NCBI GenBank assembly: GCA_039193195.1
Contig: JBCCWS010000004.1
Location: forward strand, 165,908 to 229,907
Origin: Pseudomonadota bacterium
Lineage (GTDB): Bacteria > Pseudomonadota > Gammaproteobacteria > Steroidobacterales > JBCBZW01
DNA length: 64,000 nucleotides
Direction: 5' to 3'
The translations under genes and the position numbers were made by a program. This document shows, piece by piece, positions 9,029-18,655 of the stretch. Position 1 is the first letter of the stretch; the number at the start of each line of letters is the position of its first letter. Under the pieces are notes generated by a model. It worked only from the letters and a program-made list of their open reading frames with translations. It was not told the origin of the DNA and made no database searches.

Positions 9029-10876
9029 TTAGCGCAAGCGCAGGGTCATCTCGTTGCGGTTGCGATCCAGCTCCATATTGAAGTGATCGAGGAAGGACAA
9101 GCCGAGTAGTCCATCGTAGCTGGCGAGGGAGTCGAGCACGACCACGTCTAGCTGGGCCACGCGCGCTCCTGCCACATCCAGGGTGGGAAGGGTGACCAGC
9201 GGCGCGTCCACCTCGCCGTTCGCCGTGGTCAAACGAACGGTACCGCGGCTCACGAGCCCCGGAAGCTGAGCCGCGACGCGTGGAGAGATAGCCGTAATGC
9301 TCGCGCCCGTGTCCAGGATGAAGCGATAGGTACCGGACGTCCCCGGGATCGTGCCGTTGACGAACAGAGTTGCGCCCTGATTGAATACAGGTACTACCGT
9401 AACGCTCGGCGCATACAGGCGCTCCTCGGCGAGCGCGATCAGGGATGCGAACTCCTTTCCGTAACGGGCACCGTCCAGCGCGCGCGCGCGATAGAGCGCT
9501 AGCAGAGCGTCACGGTAGCGCCCCTGTTCAAACAGCAAGCGACCCAAATCAGCATGGTAATGCGCGTGGTCTGGGTCCCACTTAAGCTGCCCTCGCAATA
9601 GGGCTTCGCCCTGCGCCGCATTGACCTGGCCTCCTGCCAGAAGGTCGCTTAGGAGTCGACGCGCTGCTTCGCGCAGGCTGGATTGCGTTTGCAGGTCGCC
9701 TTGGGCTTCTTGCTGAGCCGAGTTTAGCTGGCCTAGGGCGGTCGCGACATCTCCCTGCGCGCGGGCGACCCGCGCCGCGAGCACCCGACGCGACGCGCTC
9801 CATCCGAGTAGATCCGCAGCCTGGCCGAGGGCGTTCTCGGCGAGGCGGGCTCCTCCCGGACGTGCTAGCGCATCTGCGATGCGTACCTGGAAAGCCTCCT
9901 CCAAGAGGGGGCGTACCCGATCAGCGATTGGATAGGATAGGTACATGAGTTCGGAGCCGGCAGCGATCACCGCTTGCCAGTCGCTAGCGCGCGCCGCGCG
10001 TTCGACGCTGAGCAGCCGACCGATATCATCGCGATCGAAGAAGCTGCCAACGAAGGTCTCGAGGGCGATGGCTTGTGTGGGATCGGGGGCGAGTAGAGCC
10101 CTCAGAGCCTGCAGGTCAAGCCCCGCCCGAGCTCCCGGCGCAGCATCGTCAACGGGGGAGTGAACAGCGATACCGATCAGATCACCGCGCTCATCGACGA
10201 TCGCGGCAGGAACGCCCACGGCAGAGGCCGCTGGGCTTAGGGCGTACCAGTATCCACCGAGCGTGCTGCGTTGGGCCGACGAGTCCACGTAGGCGGCCTC
10301 ACGAGCGTCTCCTAGCCCCAACAGCGAGAGGGGCCGTCCGAGGTGTAAACCGGCGCCAGGCTCGGCAGACGGATTCAGGCCCGCGAGAGAGATGTTGGCC
10401 TGCGGATCGTCAGCGGCCAGCACTACCAACTGCGCCTCGGGCGCCACGGCCAGCACCTCGCGCAAGCGCAGGGCTCGCCCGCGCCCTAGGGGAACGAGCA
10501 CCTTAGTGGCGTCTATCAGGGCAGGCAGGGCCATCACCACTGCGAGGCGCCCGTTGTTCAGAGCGACGGTTATCGCGGGCAGGCGCGCCGGCGCGCTGTC
10601 CGCGTAGCTCACGGTGACTTCAAGCACGGATGGCAACCGCCCGAGGCGAGCGGCGGGATTCTCGCGGGTCGTCGGCGATCCCGCGCGCGCAACGCCCTCA
10701 GCGGGGAGTGCTGTCGGGTCTGGCACCCAAAGGCCGAGGCTGGCCGACCACCACATGCCCGCAATCCCGAGCGCGCCGCCGAGCAGCAGGATCAGCAAGT
10801 GGCTGCGGAGCGAGCCACGTTGGCGCATCGGGAATGGGTTACTGCGCAGCGCGAGCGACAGGTATGCTCTCGCCAT
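9029..10876 (-). CDS. Membrane-bound fusion of degenerate trypsin-like domain, TPR region and retropepsin-like aspartic protease
   Basis: The 615-residue protein has a membrane helix near residues 26-48. Residues about 85-255 look like a trypsin-fold domain: the segment ending VDERGDLIGIAV matches the strand after the usual GNSGGP, but the catalytic serine motif is replaced by SAVGVPA, so this part looks inactive. A helical TPR-like region follows (about 300-480). The C-terminal 130 residues form a retropepsin-type domain with the catalytic motif FILDTGAS and the closing GLLGLSFLDHF. Bacterial single-domain retropepsins act as homodimers, and this one should face the periplasm. An internal ATG at residue 17 is an alternative start. 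It is operonic with the PDZ gene behind it. Confidence 0.75.
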   Translation of the reverse strand: MARAYLSLALRSNPFPMRQRGSLRSHLLILLLGGALGIAGMWWSASLGLWVPDPTALPAEGVARAGSPTTRENPAARLGRLPSVLEVTVSYADSAPARLPAITVALNNGRLAVVMALPALIDATKVLVPLGRGRALRLREVLAVAPEAQLVVLAADDPQANISLAGLNPSAEPGAGLHLGRPLSLLGLGDAREAAYVDSSAQRSTLGGYWYALSPAASAVGVPAAIVDERGDLIGIAVHSPVDDAAPGARAGLDLQALRALLAPDPTQAIALETFVGSFFDRDDIGRLLSVERAARASDWQAVIAAGSELMYLSYPIADRVRPLLEEAFQVRIADALARPGGARLAENALGQAADLLGWSASRRVLAARVARAQGDVATALGQLNSAQQEAQGDLQTQSSLREAARRLLSDLLAGGQVNAAQGEALLRGQLKWDPDHAHYHADLGRLLFEQGRYRDALLALYRARALDGARYGKEFASLIALAEERLYAPSVTVVPVFNQGATLFVNGTIPGTSGTYRFILDTGASITAISPRVAAQLPGLVSRGTVRLTTANGEVDAPLVTLPTLDVAGARVAQLDVVVLDSLASYDGLLGLSFLDHFNMELDRNRNEMTLRLR

Positions 10877-10990
10877 GATCGGTCTTCCTCAAGCGAGCCT
10901 GCGCGGGCTGCGCCGGCAGTCTATACATCTCCAGGCTTCGACCACGCCCGCACGAGAAGGGTCCACAACGCTGCTGCGAGCCAGGGGCTG

Positions 10991-11884
10991 GTGAGCCCGA
11001 TTCTGCCCTACGGCCTTGGCTGCCCCCTCTGGGCCCTCGCCGATTGGGAGGGCGGACTGTACCGCGCCGGGAGCACGCCGGGCGACTACCTTCGCCAATA
11101 CGCTAGCGTCTTCAATGCCGTCGAAGGCAACACGACCTTCTACGCTACCCCCTCGGCCAGCACCGTCGCGCGGTGGCTGGCGCAGGTTCCAACGCACTTT
11201 CGCTTCTGCTTCAAGTTCCCACGCTCCGTGACCCATGATGCGCGCCTGCGCGCGTGCGAGCCGGCGGTGCGCGCGTTTATTGATCGCTTACGCCCACTTC
11301 GTGGCCAGATGGGCCCCCTGATGGTTCAGCTGCCAGCCTCCTTTGGCCCCGGATCACTTGAGGTGCTGTTCGAGTTTGTTCAGGGGCTGCCGGAGGACTT
11401 CTCCTACGCGGTCGAGCTACGTCAGCGCCGCTTCTTTGACGACGAGCTTCTGGCCGATGAAGTGGACGAGCAGCTTCAGGCGCTCGGGGTCGAGCGCATC
11501 ATCCTCGATTCCCGACCTATGCGAAGTGGCGATGGGAACCATCCAGATGTGTTAGCCGCTGCGCATGCCAAGCCGAACTTGCCCGTGCGACCAATAGCGC
11601 TCACGCAAACGCCGATCGTGCGCTTCATCGCCCACCCTGATCCAACGGTCACCCGCCCCTGGCTCACGCATTGGGCACGCATTGTTCGGGACTGGCTTGG
11701 CGCAGGCAAGCGGCCACTCATGTTCATGCACTGCCCAAACAACGCACATAGTCCGACCTTCGCCCGCATGTTCCACGACGCGCTAGTGGCCGTGAGCGAT
11801 GAGAACAGTGCGGACGTCGGAACGCTCGCGCCATGGCCTGGCGAGGAGATCGGGCCGACCGCTGGGCAGATGTCACTACTCTAG
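10991..11884 (+). CDS. DUF72 (YecE-like) TIM-barrel protein
   Basis: About 297 residues of the DUF72 family, recognised from the N-terminal GCPLWALADWEGGLYRAG region, NAVEGNTTFYATPS, FRFCFKFPRSVTH and the C-terminal FMHCPNNAHSP. The family adopts a TIM barrel related to UVDE and xylose isomerases; its function is unknown. The frame is open back to 10799 but that extension overlaps the divergent aspartic protease gene and has shadow-like composition. I place the start at GTG 10991, just before the first conserved residues; an alternative start a little upstream cannot be excluded. It is monocistronic as far as I can see. Confidence 0.82.
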   Translation: MSPILPYGLGCPLWALADWEGGLYRAGSTPGDYLRQYASVFNAVEGNTTFYATPSASTVARWLAQVPTHFRFCFKFPRSVTHDARLRACEPAVRAFIDRLRPLRGQMGPLMVQLPASFGPGSLEVLFEFVQGLPEDFSYAVELRQRRFFDDELLADEVDEQLQALGVERIILDSRPMRSGDGNHPDVLAAAHAKPNLPVRPIALTQTPIVRFIAHPDPTVTRPWLTHWARIVRDWLGAGKRPLMFMHCPNNAHSPTFARMFHDALVAVSDENSADVGTLAPWPGEEIGPTAGQMSLL

Positions 11885-12029
11885 GACACACAATCGCCGC
11901 TATGTCGAAGCGCGGATGAAAATGTTAACTGCGTCTGCGTACCCGAGGCTTCTGCTGATTACGGTAAGGCAGACATCGGGTCACGCGTAGGCGGGCCCTC
12001 TCATCCCGAACCGACGCGGAGTCCTCCTG

Positions 12030-12323
12030 ATGAACCAGCAGTCCAAAGGCATGCCAAGTGCGCCGGCAAACCCAAGCGAACGTCGCGTGAAGGAACGCAC
12101 GCGCGTGAATTTTTTGCTCACGGAAGATGGTTTCAGCAAGCTCAATCGCGGCGGTGAAAGTGACCCCTGGTCGTGCACGCGTCGAGCGCCGGGCGGCGGT
12201 CCTCGCTGGGAGGCCTTCGAGAAGTGGCAGTCTGAGGCACGCCATTCCCAGGCCAAGGTGGTGGATGGCGTGAAGCGCCTGCCGCGCAAGCTGTCCCTTA
12301 AGGCCATGCTCAAGAGCATGTGA
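12030..12323 (+). CDS. Small basic hypothetical protein
   Basis: A 97-residue soluble protein rich in Arg, Lys and Ser with no membrane segment and no family I recognise. A GGAG ribosome site lies eight bases before ATG 12030, and the reading frame has a plausible protein composition in its C-terminal half (FEKWQSEARHSQAKVVDGV). An overlapping frame on the opposite strand (11981-12331) also stays open but lacks a convincing start. The 145 bp between the YecE-like gene and this one hold no feature I can support. Confidence 0.5.
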   Translation: MNQQSKGMPSAPANPSERRVKERTRVNFLLTEDGFSKLNRGGESDPWSCTRRAPGGGPRWEAFEKWQSEARHSQAKVVDGVKRLPRKLSLKAMLKSM

Positions 12324-12332
12324 GCTGCCACG

Positions 12333-13244
12333 TCATGGGTAGGCCGTCAGCCACGCTCCCTGCTCCGGGATGACAGCCGTGCCCGCCGCGCCTTCGAATT
12401 CGAAGGGGACTGATACGGTCTGCCCACCGGCGTTGCGCAGAATGGCGAAGTGCAGGTGGGGGCCGGTACTGAACCCCGTGTTCCCCGAGGCGGCGATCAA
12501 TTCGCCACGCCGAACTAGCTGTCCCGGTCTTACTCGCACGGACGCGCGATCGAGGTGAACGTAGATTGCGTAGGTGCCATCGTCGTGTGCGATGCGCACA
12601 AGATTGGCCGGCGGTGGGCGCGTCGGTGCATCCGCTAAGCCGGCGAAGTTTGCATAGGCGATCTCCACGACGACTCCTTCCCGCGAGGCCATGATGCCCG
12701 TACCGATGGGCATGGCGATGTCTACTGCGTAGGTGCTCGACGGGTCCAGGTGGGTGATGCGGCCATGAAAGCCCTGACTGACCCGATGGCGGGAGGATGC
12801 GGCGAATGGAACACGGTAGAGGCGAGTGGGTCGGTGCTCCGCCTCGGGATCGCCTAGCTGGAAGGCGTGTTCCAAGGTGGCGTCATTTGGAACGCCTTCA
12901 ATCGCAAGCGTCTGGGTGGTAAGTGCTCCAATCACCGCGCCGAAGCGCCGTCCGTTGCTTGCCACCACCAGCACCTGCACTGGTATCGCGAACCCGTTTG
13001 TGAGCTCCACGGAGTCTGCGCCCAGACGGCGCATGTCCAGCGTTGGCATTGTTGAGCCCCGACCCAGCGTTTGGCGCGTCGCCTCGCTGTCGGCCGGGGG
13101 CTTATCTGAGAAATGCCAGTTCCCCTGCTCATCCTGGTACCGATATAGATCTGCACCCTGAGCCGCCAGGGAACCTGCGATTAAGGTTGCGCAGCACCAG
13201 GACGCTGACGCGAGACTCGCCGCTCGGGACCTGCGGATCGCCAC
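12333..13244 (-). CDS. DUF4124 plus M23 family metallopeptidase
   Basis: An exported protein of about 303 residues. After a signal peptide, the DUF4124 motif appears as LYRYQDEQGNWHFSDKPP, then a beta-rich middle, then an M23/LytM endopeptidase-like domain. Zinc-ligand positions are visible as HLDPSSTYAVDIAMPIGTG (His and Asp, with a longer than usual gap between them), the HLDR motif and GPHLHFAI. Such proteins cut or bind peptidoglycan peptides in the periplasm. The frame opens at 13307, but GTG 13244 is preceded by GGAGGT and begins directly at a normal signal peptide, so I use it. The wide His-Asp spacing leaves catalytic activity unproven. Confidence 0.8.
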   Translation of the reverse strand: MAIRRSRAASLASASWCCATLIAGSLAAQGADLYRYQDEQGNWHFSDKPPADSEATRQTLGRGSTMPTLDMRRLGADSVELTNGFAIPVQVLVVASNGRRFGAVIGALTTQTLAIEGVPNDATLEHAFQLGDPEAEHRPTRLYRVPFAASSRHRVSQGFHGRITHLDPSSTYAVDIAMPIGTGIMASREGVVVEIAYANFAGLADAPTRPPPANLVRIAHDDGTYAIYVHLDRASVRVRPGQLVRRGELIAASGNTGFSTGPHLHFAILRNAGGQTVSVPFEFEGAAGTAVIPEQGAWLTAYP

Positions 13245-13370
13245 CCGTACCTCCAGATTGGGAAACTTTCCCCAAAATATCCGATATGATGAGGCTCGTG
13301 GCCCCACGTGCTTCGGTACCGCCCTAGGCCAGCACCCGATTCACCCCACCGCACGAGGCGGCGCAGGTCC

Positions 13371-14846
13371 GTGACAGCTTACTTTCCAGACCATGTGCGC
13401 AAGCAGCCCGATCCAGGAGTTCTGAACTGGATCAACCTCGAGGGACACGAACGACCAGCTTTCGCTGGCCGCGACGTCCTCCTGTGCTTTTTCTCGAGCA
13501 GCTCGGTGCCATGTTTGCAGACCCTGCGCCTGCTCAACGAGCTGCTGCCTACCTTCGGTACTGAGGTGCTGGTCGCTGGCGTGTGTTCCCCGCGCTTCGA
13601 CCGGGAACGCGACGTGCAGAACGTGCGTCGGGCGATCGCGAGGTTGTCCGTGAGGATGCCCGTCATTCACGACCGCAGCGGCGAACTACGCCGTGATTAC
13701 GCCGTGGATACCTTGCCCACGCTCGTCTCCCTACGCGCCGATGGCGCGTTCTCGCGACACGTTGGCGAACCCGACGTGCGGCGACTACGCAGCGTACTGG
13801 AGGAACTTCGAGGCGATGGCGAGGTGGGCGACACGGGCCCAGTGCGAATCCTCGGCCCGCGCGTGGGCGCCGCGCCAGCGCTCGCGACACCCATGTTTCA
13901 CGGTGCCTTGCGATTCCCCACGGTGATCAAGCCGCTCCCCGGAGCCGGGCAACGCTGGGCCGTCGCCGATTGCGGTCACCATCAAGTCGTGCTGCTCGAC
14001 GATTCAGGTGTGGAACAAGCGCGGTTCGGCGCCGGCGTGCCAGGCCACCGCGACGGCAGCGCCGCGCAGGCGTGCTTCTACAGTCCCCACGGCCTCGTCT
14101 GCAGCAGTGACGCGATCTACGTGGCAGACACGGGGAATCACGCGATCCGGCGCATCGACGTGACAGAACATAGGGTCACCACCGTAGCGGGCACGGGGCG
14201 GCGCGGGTACGGATTACCGCGCGAGCCACGCAACGCCCTCAGCAGCGCGCTCTCCTCACCGTGGGATCTGGAACTCGACGGCGCCTCGATCTACTTTGCC
14301 AACGCAGGTAGCCACCAGATTGGCGTCTACAACTGCATGGACGATAGCGTCCGGCGCCTAGCAGGCTCCGGCGAGGCGGGTACGCAGGATGGCCCCGGAG
14401 GCGGTGCTCGACTCTCCCAACCGGCGCACTTGGCCCTAGAGGAGTCGGGAGATCGCCTGTTCTTCACCGACAGTGACAGCGGCCTGGTGCGCTCCCTCAC
14501 GCTCGATGAAACGGCTCGCGTGAGCACCCTGGCCCAGCCTGCTGAGGACCCGGCACCCGCCGCTGCAAGAAGTCCTTACCACCTACAGTACCCGCTAGGC
14601 ATCGCGTGGGTCGAAGGCACGCTGTTGGTGGCCGACTGCTACAACGATCGAGTGATGCAAGTCGCCCTACGAGGAGACGGCGTGATCGACATGCCCGCCT
14701 GGTCCGGGCGCTTGGCGCCTCTGTGCGAGCCCATGGGTGTTTATGCCGAAGACGTCGATCGCGTCCTGCTGGTGGACACGAACAACCACCGAATAGTGCA
14801 CTACCTGGCGGGGCCCGACGGGGCCGTAGAGCAGTGGCCGCGGTGA
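13371..14846 (+). CDS. Thioredoxin-like plus NHL-repeat beta-propeller protein
   Basis: About 491 residues without an obvious signal peptide. Residues about 30-155 form a thioredoxin-like domain (DVLLCFFSSSSVPCLQTLR and the cis-proline motif TLPTLVSL). The active site has one cysteine where CXXC is expected. Residues about 165-480 hold NHL repeats recognised by phrases such as HGLVCSSDAIYVADTGNHAIRR and LLVADCYNDRVMQV, forming a six-bladed propeller. The arrangement resembles animal NHLRC2 and its bacterial homologues. GTG 13371 is chosen since the preceding 21 codons are arginine/proline shadow. It converges tail to tail with the sigma factor gene, 4 bp apart. Confidence 0.75.
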   Translation: MTAYFPDHVRKQPDPGVLNWINLEGHERPAFAGRDVLLCFFSSSSVPCLQTLRLLNELLPTFGTEVLVAGVCSPRFDRERDVQNVRRAIARLSVRMPVIHDRSGELRRDYAVDTLPTLVSLRADGAFSRHVGEPDVRRLRSVLEELRGDGEVGDTGPVRILGPRVGAAPALATPMFHGALRFPTVIKPLPGAGQRWAVADCGHHQVVLLDDSGVEQARFGAGVPGHRDGSAAQACFYSPHGLVCSSDAIYVADTGNHAIRRIDVTEHRVTTVAGTGRRGYGLPREPRNALSSALSSPWDLELDGASIYFANAGSHQIGVYNCMDDSVRRLAGSGEAGTQDGPGGGARLSQPAHLALEESGDRLFFTDSDSGLVRSLTLDETARVSTLAQPAEDPAPAAARSPYHLQYPLGIAWVEGTLLVADCYNDRVMQVALRGDGVIDMPAWSGRLAPLCEPMGVYAEDVDRVLLVDTNNHRIVHYLAGPDGAVEQWPR

Positions 14847-14850
14847 GCGA

Positions 14851-15447
14851 TCAGTCCTCGTCCGCGGCGGTGAGGGTAGCGTGCAAGAGGGCGCGGCCCA
14901 TGCGCAGCTCGCGATGGACCGTCGCCGGCGAGATCGAGAGTGCTTCGGCGATCTCATCGTAGGTAAGCCCGCCAAAGAAGTGCAGCTCCACCACGTCGGC
15001 CTTGCGCGGATCGAGCTGCTGCAGATGGGTGAGCGCCTCGTCTAAGGCGAGCAGCTCCACGTTCTCGGCCACGGCGATCTGCATTGAGGTGTCGATATGG
15101 AGCGTGGTCTCGTTGCCCCCGCGCTTGACCCGGTGCTTGGCCTTGGCATGGTCGACCAGGATCCGACGCATCATGCGCGCGGCAACGGCGAAGAAGTGTG
15201 CGCGATCCTGCCAGGAAACATCCACCTTCATCATGCGCACGAACGCTTGGTTGACGACTTCCGTAGCTTGCATCGTATGCCCCGGACGCTCCCGGGACAT
15301 GTAGTGACGAGCCAGGCGGCGCAGTTCGTCGTAGACAATGGGGGCGAGGCGATCGAGCGCTGCCGACTCCCCGGCGCGCCATGCGCCGAGCAGTTGGGTG
15401 ACCTCGTCCCGCCGTTCCTCGTTGCTGTCCGTGTCGATATCGCTCAT
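14851..15447 (-). CDS. ECF-family RNA polymerase sigma factor
   Basis: The 198-residue protein has sigma region 2 (about residues 30-105, including HFFAVAARMMRRILVDHAKAKHR) and a region 4 helix-turn-helix (about 145-190, LTYDEIAEALSISPATVHREL). These match the ECF subfamily called Sig-70_X6 (TIGR02999), often found next to serine/threonine kinases rather than classical anti-sigma factors. Neither a kinase nor an anti-sigma factor is adjacent here, so its control is not visible. Target promoters are unknown. Confidence 0.88.
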   Translation of the reverse strand: MSDIDTDSNEERRDEVTQLLGAWRAGESAALDRLAPIVYDELRRLARHYMSRERPGHTMQATEVVNQAFVRMMKVDVSWQDRAHFFAVAARMMRRILVDHAKAKHRVKRGGNETTLHIDTSMQIAVAENVELLALDEALTHLQQLDPRKADVVELHFFGGLTYDEIAEALSISPATVHRELRMGRALLHATLTAADED

Positions 15448-15677
15448 GAGGGCACTACGTTACTCCAGGCGAGGGGGGGCCGTCTGCCCCGGGGCGTCGC
15501 CGTCGCCGCCGCAGAATACCGCTGTTTGGAGTGACGTCCAGTGGTTCCTGTCAAATGTCGCGGTTCTTCTAAGACGCTTCGCGGCGCTGTCATCTCCTCG
15601 TCGGAGCGGATTGCTATACTCCGCCGCCGTCAAAGAACACGTCTCGTGACCCCTTCGCCCAAGGACGGACTGACAAC

Positions 15678-18623
15678 ATGTTTCGCCAGATCTTCGGCTC
15701 TAAACTTCAAAGCCCTGAACCGGAGCTACGCTTGCAGGCGGTCGACGAGCTAGACGTCGACGACCCGCGCCTAGCTGACGTTGCCCTGCGCGACGCCGCC
15801 GCCGCCGTTCGCCGCGCCGCCCTCGCCAAGCTGAACTCCCTTGAGGTGCTTAGTCAGGCCGCTGAGGCCGACGTGGACTCGCAGACCCGAGCGCACGCCA
15901 AGCAACGGTTAGTCGAGGTGCTCTGCACCGCGGCCCCGTCCGCAGAAGCACACTCGGCTCGAGCAGCCTGCATGGCGCGGTTTGCCGGGGCCGGGGACGC
16001 GAGCCTTGTCGAAGCGGTGCTGACGCAAGCCAGCGACCCTCCCCTGCGCGCCGCGGCCCTGGCCTTGGTCACAAAGCAGGCGTTGCTGGCGCAGGTGGCT
16101 GCGACGGATCCCGCGGGGCAACTTCGTAGCGCGGCTCTGGAACGTGTCGAGGAGGAGTCCCTGCTGGAGGAAATCGCACGCTCGGCCCGCAATCGCGATA
16201 AGGGGGTTGCTCGACTGGCGCGGGAACGTGCCGATGCGGCGCGCCTAGCGCGAGAGCGCGCGGAAGAAGCCGACCGCTTGTGTTCGGAGATCGATCGTCT
16301 TGCCGAGTCGGGCCTCGATGCGGTGGATACCGCCGCCTACCTCAAGGTCGATCAGGAATGGGAGCGATGGGCAAGCGCCGACGAGCACGACTTCACCGAG
16401 GCTAGAGCCCGCTACGCAGGGGCTCGCGCGCGCATTCAGGCCAGCCTTACGGGACGCGCTGAGGCGCGGCGGCGAGCGGACGACATCCTGGCGATGATGG
16501 ACCGTGAAACGACTGCCTCAAGCGCCCAAATCGGGGCCACGGAAATCGCCAGCTTGAGGGAGCAGTGGCGTGTCCTAAGCGATGCCGCCGGCCCCGACTA
16601 CGGTCTCGCTGCCTTCGACGACGCGGCCACACGGCTGGAGGCCGCGCGAGCGGCCCGAGTGGAAGACCAGCGTCGGGCCGAGATACTCCAGACGTGGCTC
16701 GCCGAACGCGAGGGGCAGGGGGAGGTCATCGATGCGTGCCTTGCGAGCGCCTGGGAGGCGCTCGACAAGCCTAAGAGCGAGAACCTGCTAAATCCCCTGG
16801 CTGCACGCTACCACGCGCTGCATCCCATCCCCGAAGGCGATAGCGCCGATAGCGGCACCACGTCGGACGCTGGCAGCAACTCCGAGGGCGGGGTCGGCGA
16901 GGAGACCGCCAAGCAGGGCCCTGACCGCGCTATCGACCCGGCGGAGCTAGCCAAGCGCCTTGATCAACTCGCCGAGCGCCTCGATCAAGCGGACGCGCAC
17001 ATTGCAGCCGGCGAGCTCAAGCCAGCAACTGCGGCCTTCGACGCCGCCCGAGTGCTGAGCGAACAACTTGGCAAGGCCCGCGGCAATGCCACCATCCGCT
17101 CGGCCCGAGAGCGTCTCGCCAGCACGGGGCCGAAGCTCAACGAACTGCGTTCCTGGCGGCGCTGGAGCACCGATCGGGCCCGCGAGCGCCTTTGCGATGA
17201 AGTCGAGCAGCTGCTGACGAGCGAGCCGCAAGATCCCGCGGCCCTGGCTCGGACGATTCGCGGTTACCGGGAGAACTGGAAAAAGCTAGACAAGACCGAG
17301 GGCGGTGCAACCAAGGCGCTATGGGGGCGCTTCAACACCGCGTGCACCAAGGCCTACGAGCCCTGCCGCAAGCACTTCGCGGCGGAGGCGGACCAACGCA
17401 ATGCGAATTTGGCGCTCAAGGTGGCGCTGGTAGAGCGGTTGGAAAGCTTGGCTGTCGGCACGGACTGGGAAGGCGAGGTCGATTGGCGTGGCCTCGACAA
17501 GGCGATTGGGCAATTTCGCCGCGAGTGGCGTGGCGTCGGCCCAGTGAACAGACGTGATAACAAACCGTTGATGGCGCGCCACGACAAGATCCGCGCGGTC
17601 TTCGATGGCCGCTTGGTCCCGATCCGTGAGCGCGAGTTGGAGCGGCGCCGCCAGGTGGTGAAGGCCCTCACTGAATTGTCTGAACGCGATGACCTTCGTG
17701 GAGCCGCCGATCAGGCCAAACGCGCGCAAGCCGACTGGTCGCCTCTCGTGCGCGGCCCTCGCAAGGTTGAGCAGGCCCTGTGGACCGACTTTCGCGCTGC
17801 CTGCGATCGCATCTTCGAGCGCCTGCGCGAGCAGCGCGAAGTGGCCCAGGGAGCGCGTGATGATGCGCTAAAGAGTGCACAACAGGCCTGTGAGCAAATC
17901 GAGACGCTCGCTACGCAACTCGCTTCCCTCGGTTTTCGGGACGACGACCGAGGCCGAGAAGACTCACTGGTGCGGGCTTACGGCGAGGCGCGCAAGGCGT
18001 ACGCGGACGCAGGTGAGGTTCCACGCGCCAAAGAGGGCGCACTCAAGGCTCGCTACCGTAAGGCCTGCGATGGTGTCGACGCCACCCGCCGCCAGCGCCG
18101 CGACGCTCGCCAGCTGCAAGGTCTGAGTGCGCTGGCCGAGCGGGCGGCCCTCGCAGCTCAGCTGGAACAGGCCGTGTTAGCCAACGTGTCGGACCTCGCC
18201 GAAAGGGCAGATTCGGTCAGCAGCCAGTGGGACGCGTTGGAGGATACCGCCGACAAGGGCCTCGGTGCAGTGGTGACCCGCTACGAGCGAGCCTTGGCAT
18301 GCGCCCGCGGCGATGAGGCGGCGGCGCAGACCCTGCGGAACTCGCTCGCCGATACGCTTCGGGACCGCGAACAGCTGTGCCTGGAGCTTGAGATCGCGAC
18401 AGGTGTGGACTCACCCGCCCATCTAAAGGCTCAACGCATGGCATTCCAGATCGACCGCCTGCAGGCATCGATGAGCGGCACAGACAAGCCATCGAGTGCT
18501 CAGATCGAGGGGCTACTGCGCCGCTGGCACGGGCTCGGCGCCGTAGCGGCACGGGATCATGAAAGCTTGGAGGCACGCTTCGGGCGAGTGAGCGCGGCAG
18601 CGCATGGGGCGAAGCGTCGCTGA
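15678..18623 (+). CDS. Large DUF349 repeat protein
   Basis: A 981-residue cytoplasmic protein, highly charged and alanine-rich. The first 200 residues look like short helical HEAT-like repeats (ELRLQAVDELDVDDPRLADVAL onward). The rest contains several DUF349 modules, each marked by a tryptophan-rich helical pair such as LWGRFNTACTKAYEPCRKHF and LWTDFRAACDRIFERLREQ. DUF349 proteins are predicted to be coiled, possibly nucleic-acid or ribosome associated; no function is established. A -10-like TATACT sits at 15615-15620, 58 bp before the ATG. It is a single gene, convergent with the M23 peptidase. Confidence 0.85.
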   Translation: MFRQIFGSKLQSPEPELRLQAVDELDVDDPRLADVALRDAAAAVRRAALAKLNSLEVLSQAAEADVDSQTRAHAKQRLVEVLCTAAPSAEAHSARAACMARFAGAGDASLVEAVLTQASDPPLRAAALALVTKQALLAQVAATDPAGQLRSAALERVEEESLLEEIARSARNRDKGVARLARERADAARLARERAEEADRLCSEIDRLAESGLDAVDTAAYLKVDQEWERWASADEHDFTEARARYAGARARIQASLTGRAEARRRADDILAMMDRETTASSAQIGATEIASLREQWRVLSDAAGPDYGLAAFDDAATRLEAARAARVEDQRRAEILQTWLAEREGQGEVIDACLASAWEALDKPKSENLLNPLAARYHALHPIPEGDSADSGTTSDAGSNSEGGVGEETAKQGPDRAIDPAELAKRLDQLAERLDQADAHIAAGELKPATAAFDAARVLSEQLGKARGNATIRSARERLASTGPKLNELRSWRRWSTDRARERLCDEVEQLLTSEPQDPAALARTIRGYRENWKKLDKTEGGATKALWGRFNTACTKAYEPCRKHFAAEADQRNANLALKVALVERLESLAVGTDWEGEVDWRGLDKAIGQFRREWRGVGPVNRRDNKPLMARHDKIRAVFDGRLVPIRERELERRRQVVKALTELSERDDLRGAADQAKRAQADWSPLVRGPRKVEQALWTDFRAACDRIFERLREQREVAQGARDDALKSAQQACEQIETLATQLASLGFRDDDRGREDSLVRAYGEARKAYADAGEVPRAKEGALKARYRKACDGVDATRRQRRDARQLQGLSALAERAALAAQLEQAVLANVSDLAERADSVSSQWDALEDTADKGLGAVVTRYERALACARGDEAAAQTLRNSLADTLRDREQLCLELEIATGVDSPAHLKAQRMAFQIDRLQASMSGTDKPSSAQIEGLLRRWHGLGAVAARDHESLEARFGRVSAAAHGAKRR

Positions 18624-18655
18624 TCGCGCGGACCAGCAGGTCCCGAATACTTCTC

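Noticed and set aside
11981-12331. A minus-strand frame opposite the small hypothetical gene at 12030-12323
   Set aside because: The plus-strand frame has a spaced ribosome site and better composition; the minus-strand frame has neither.
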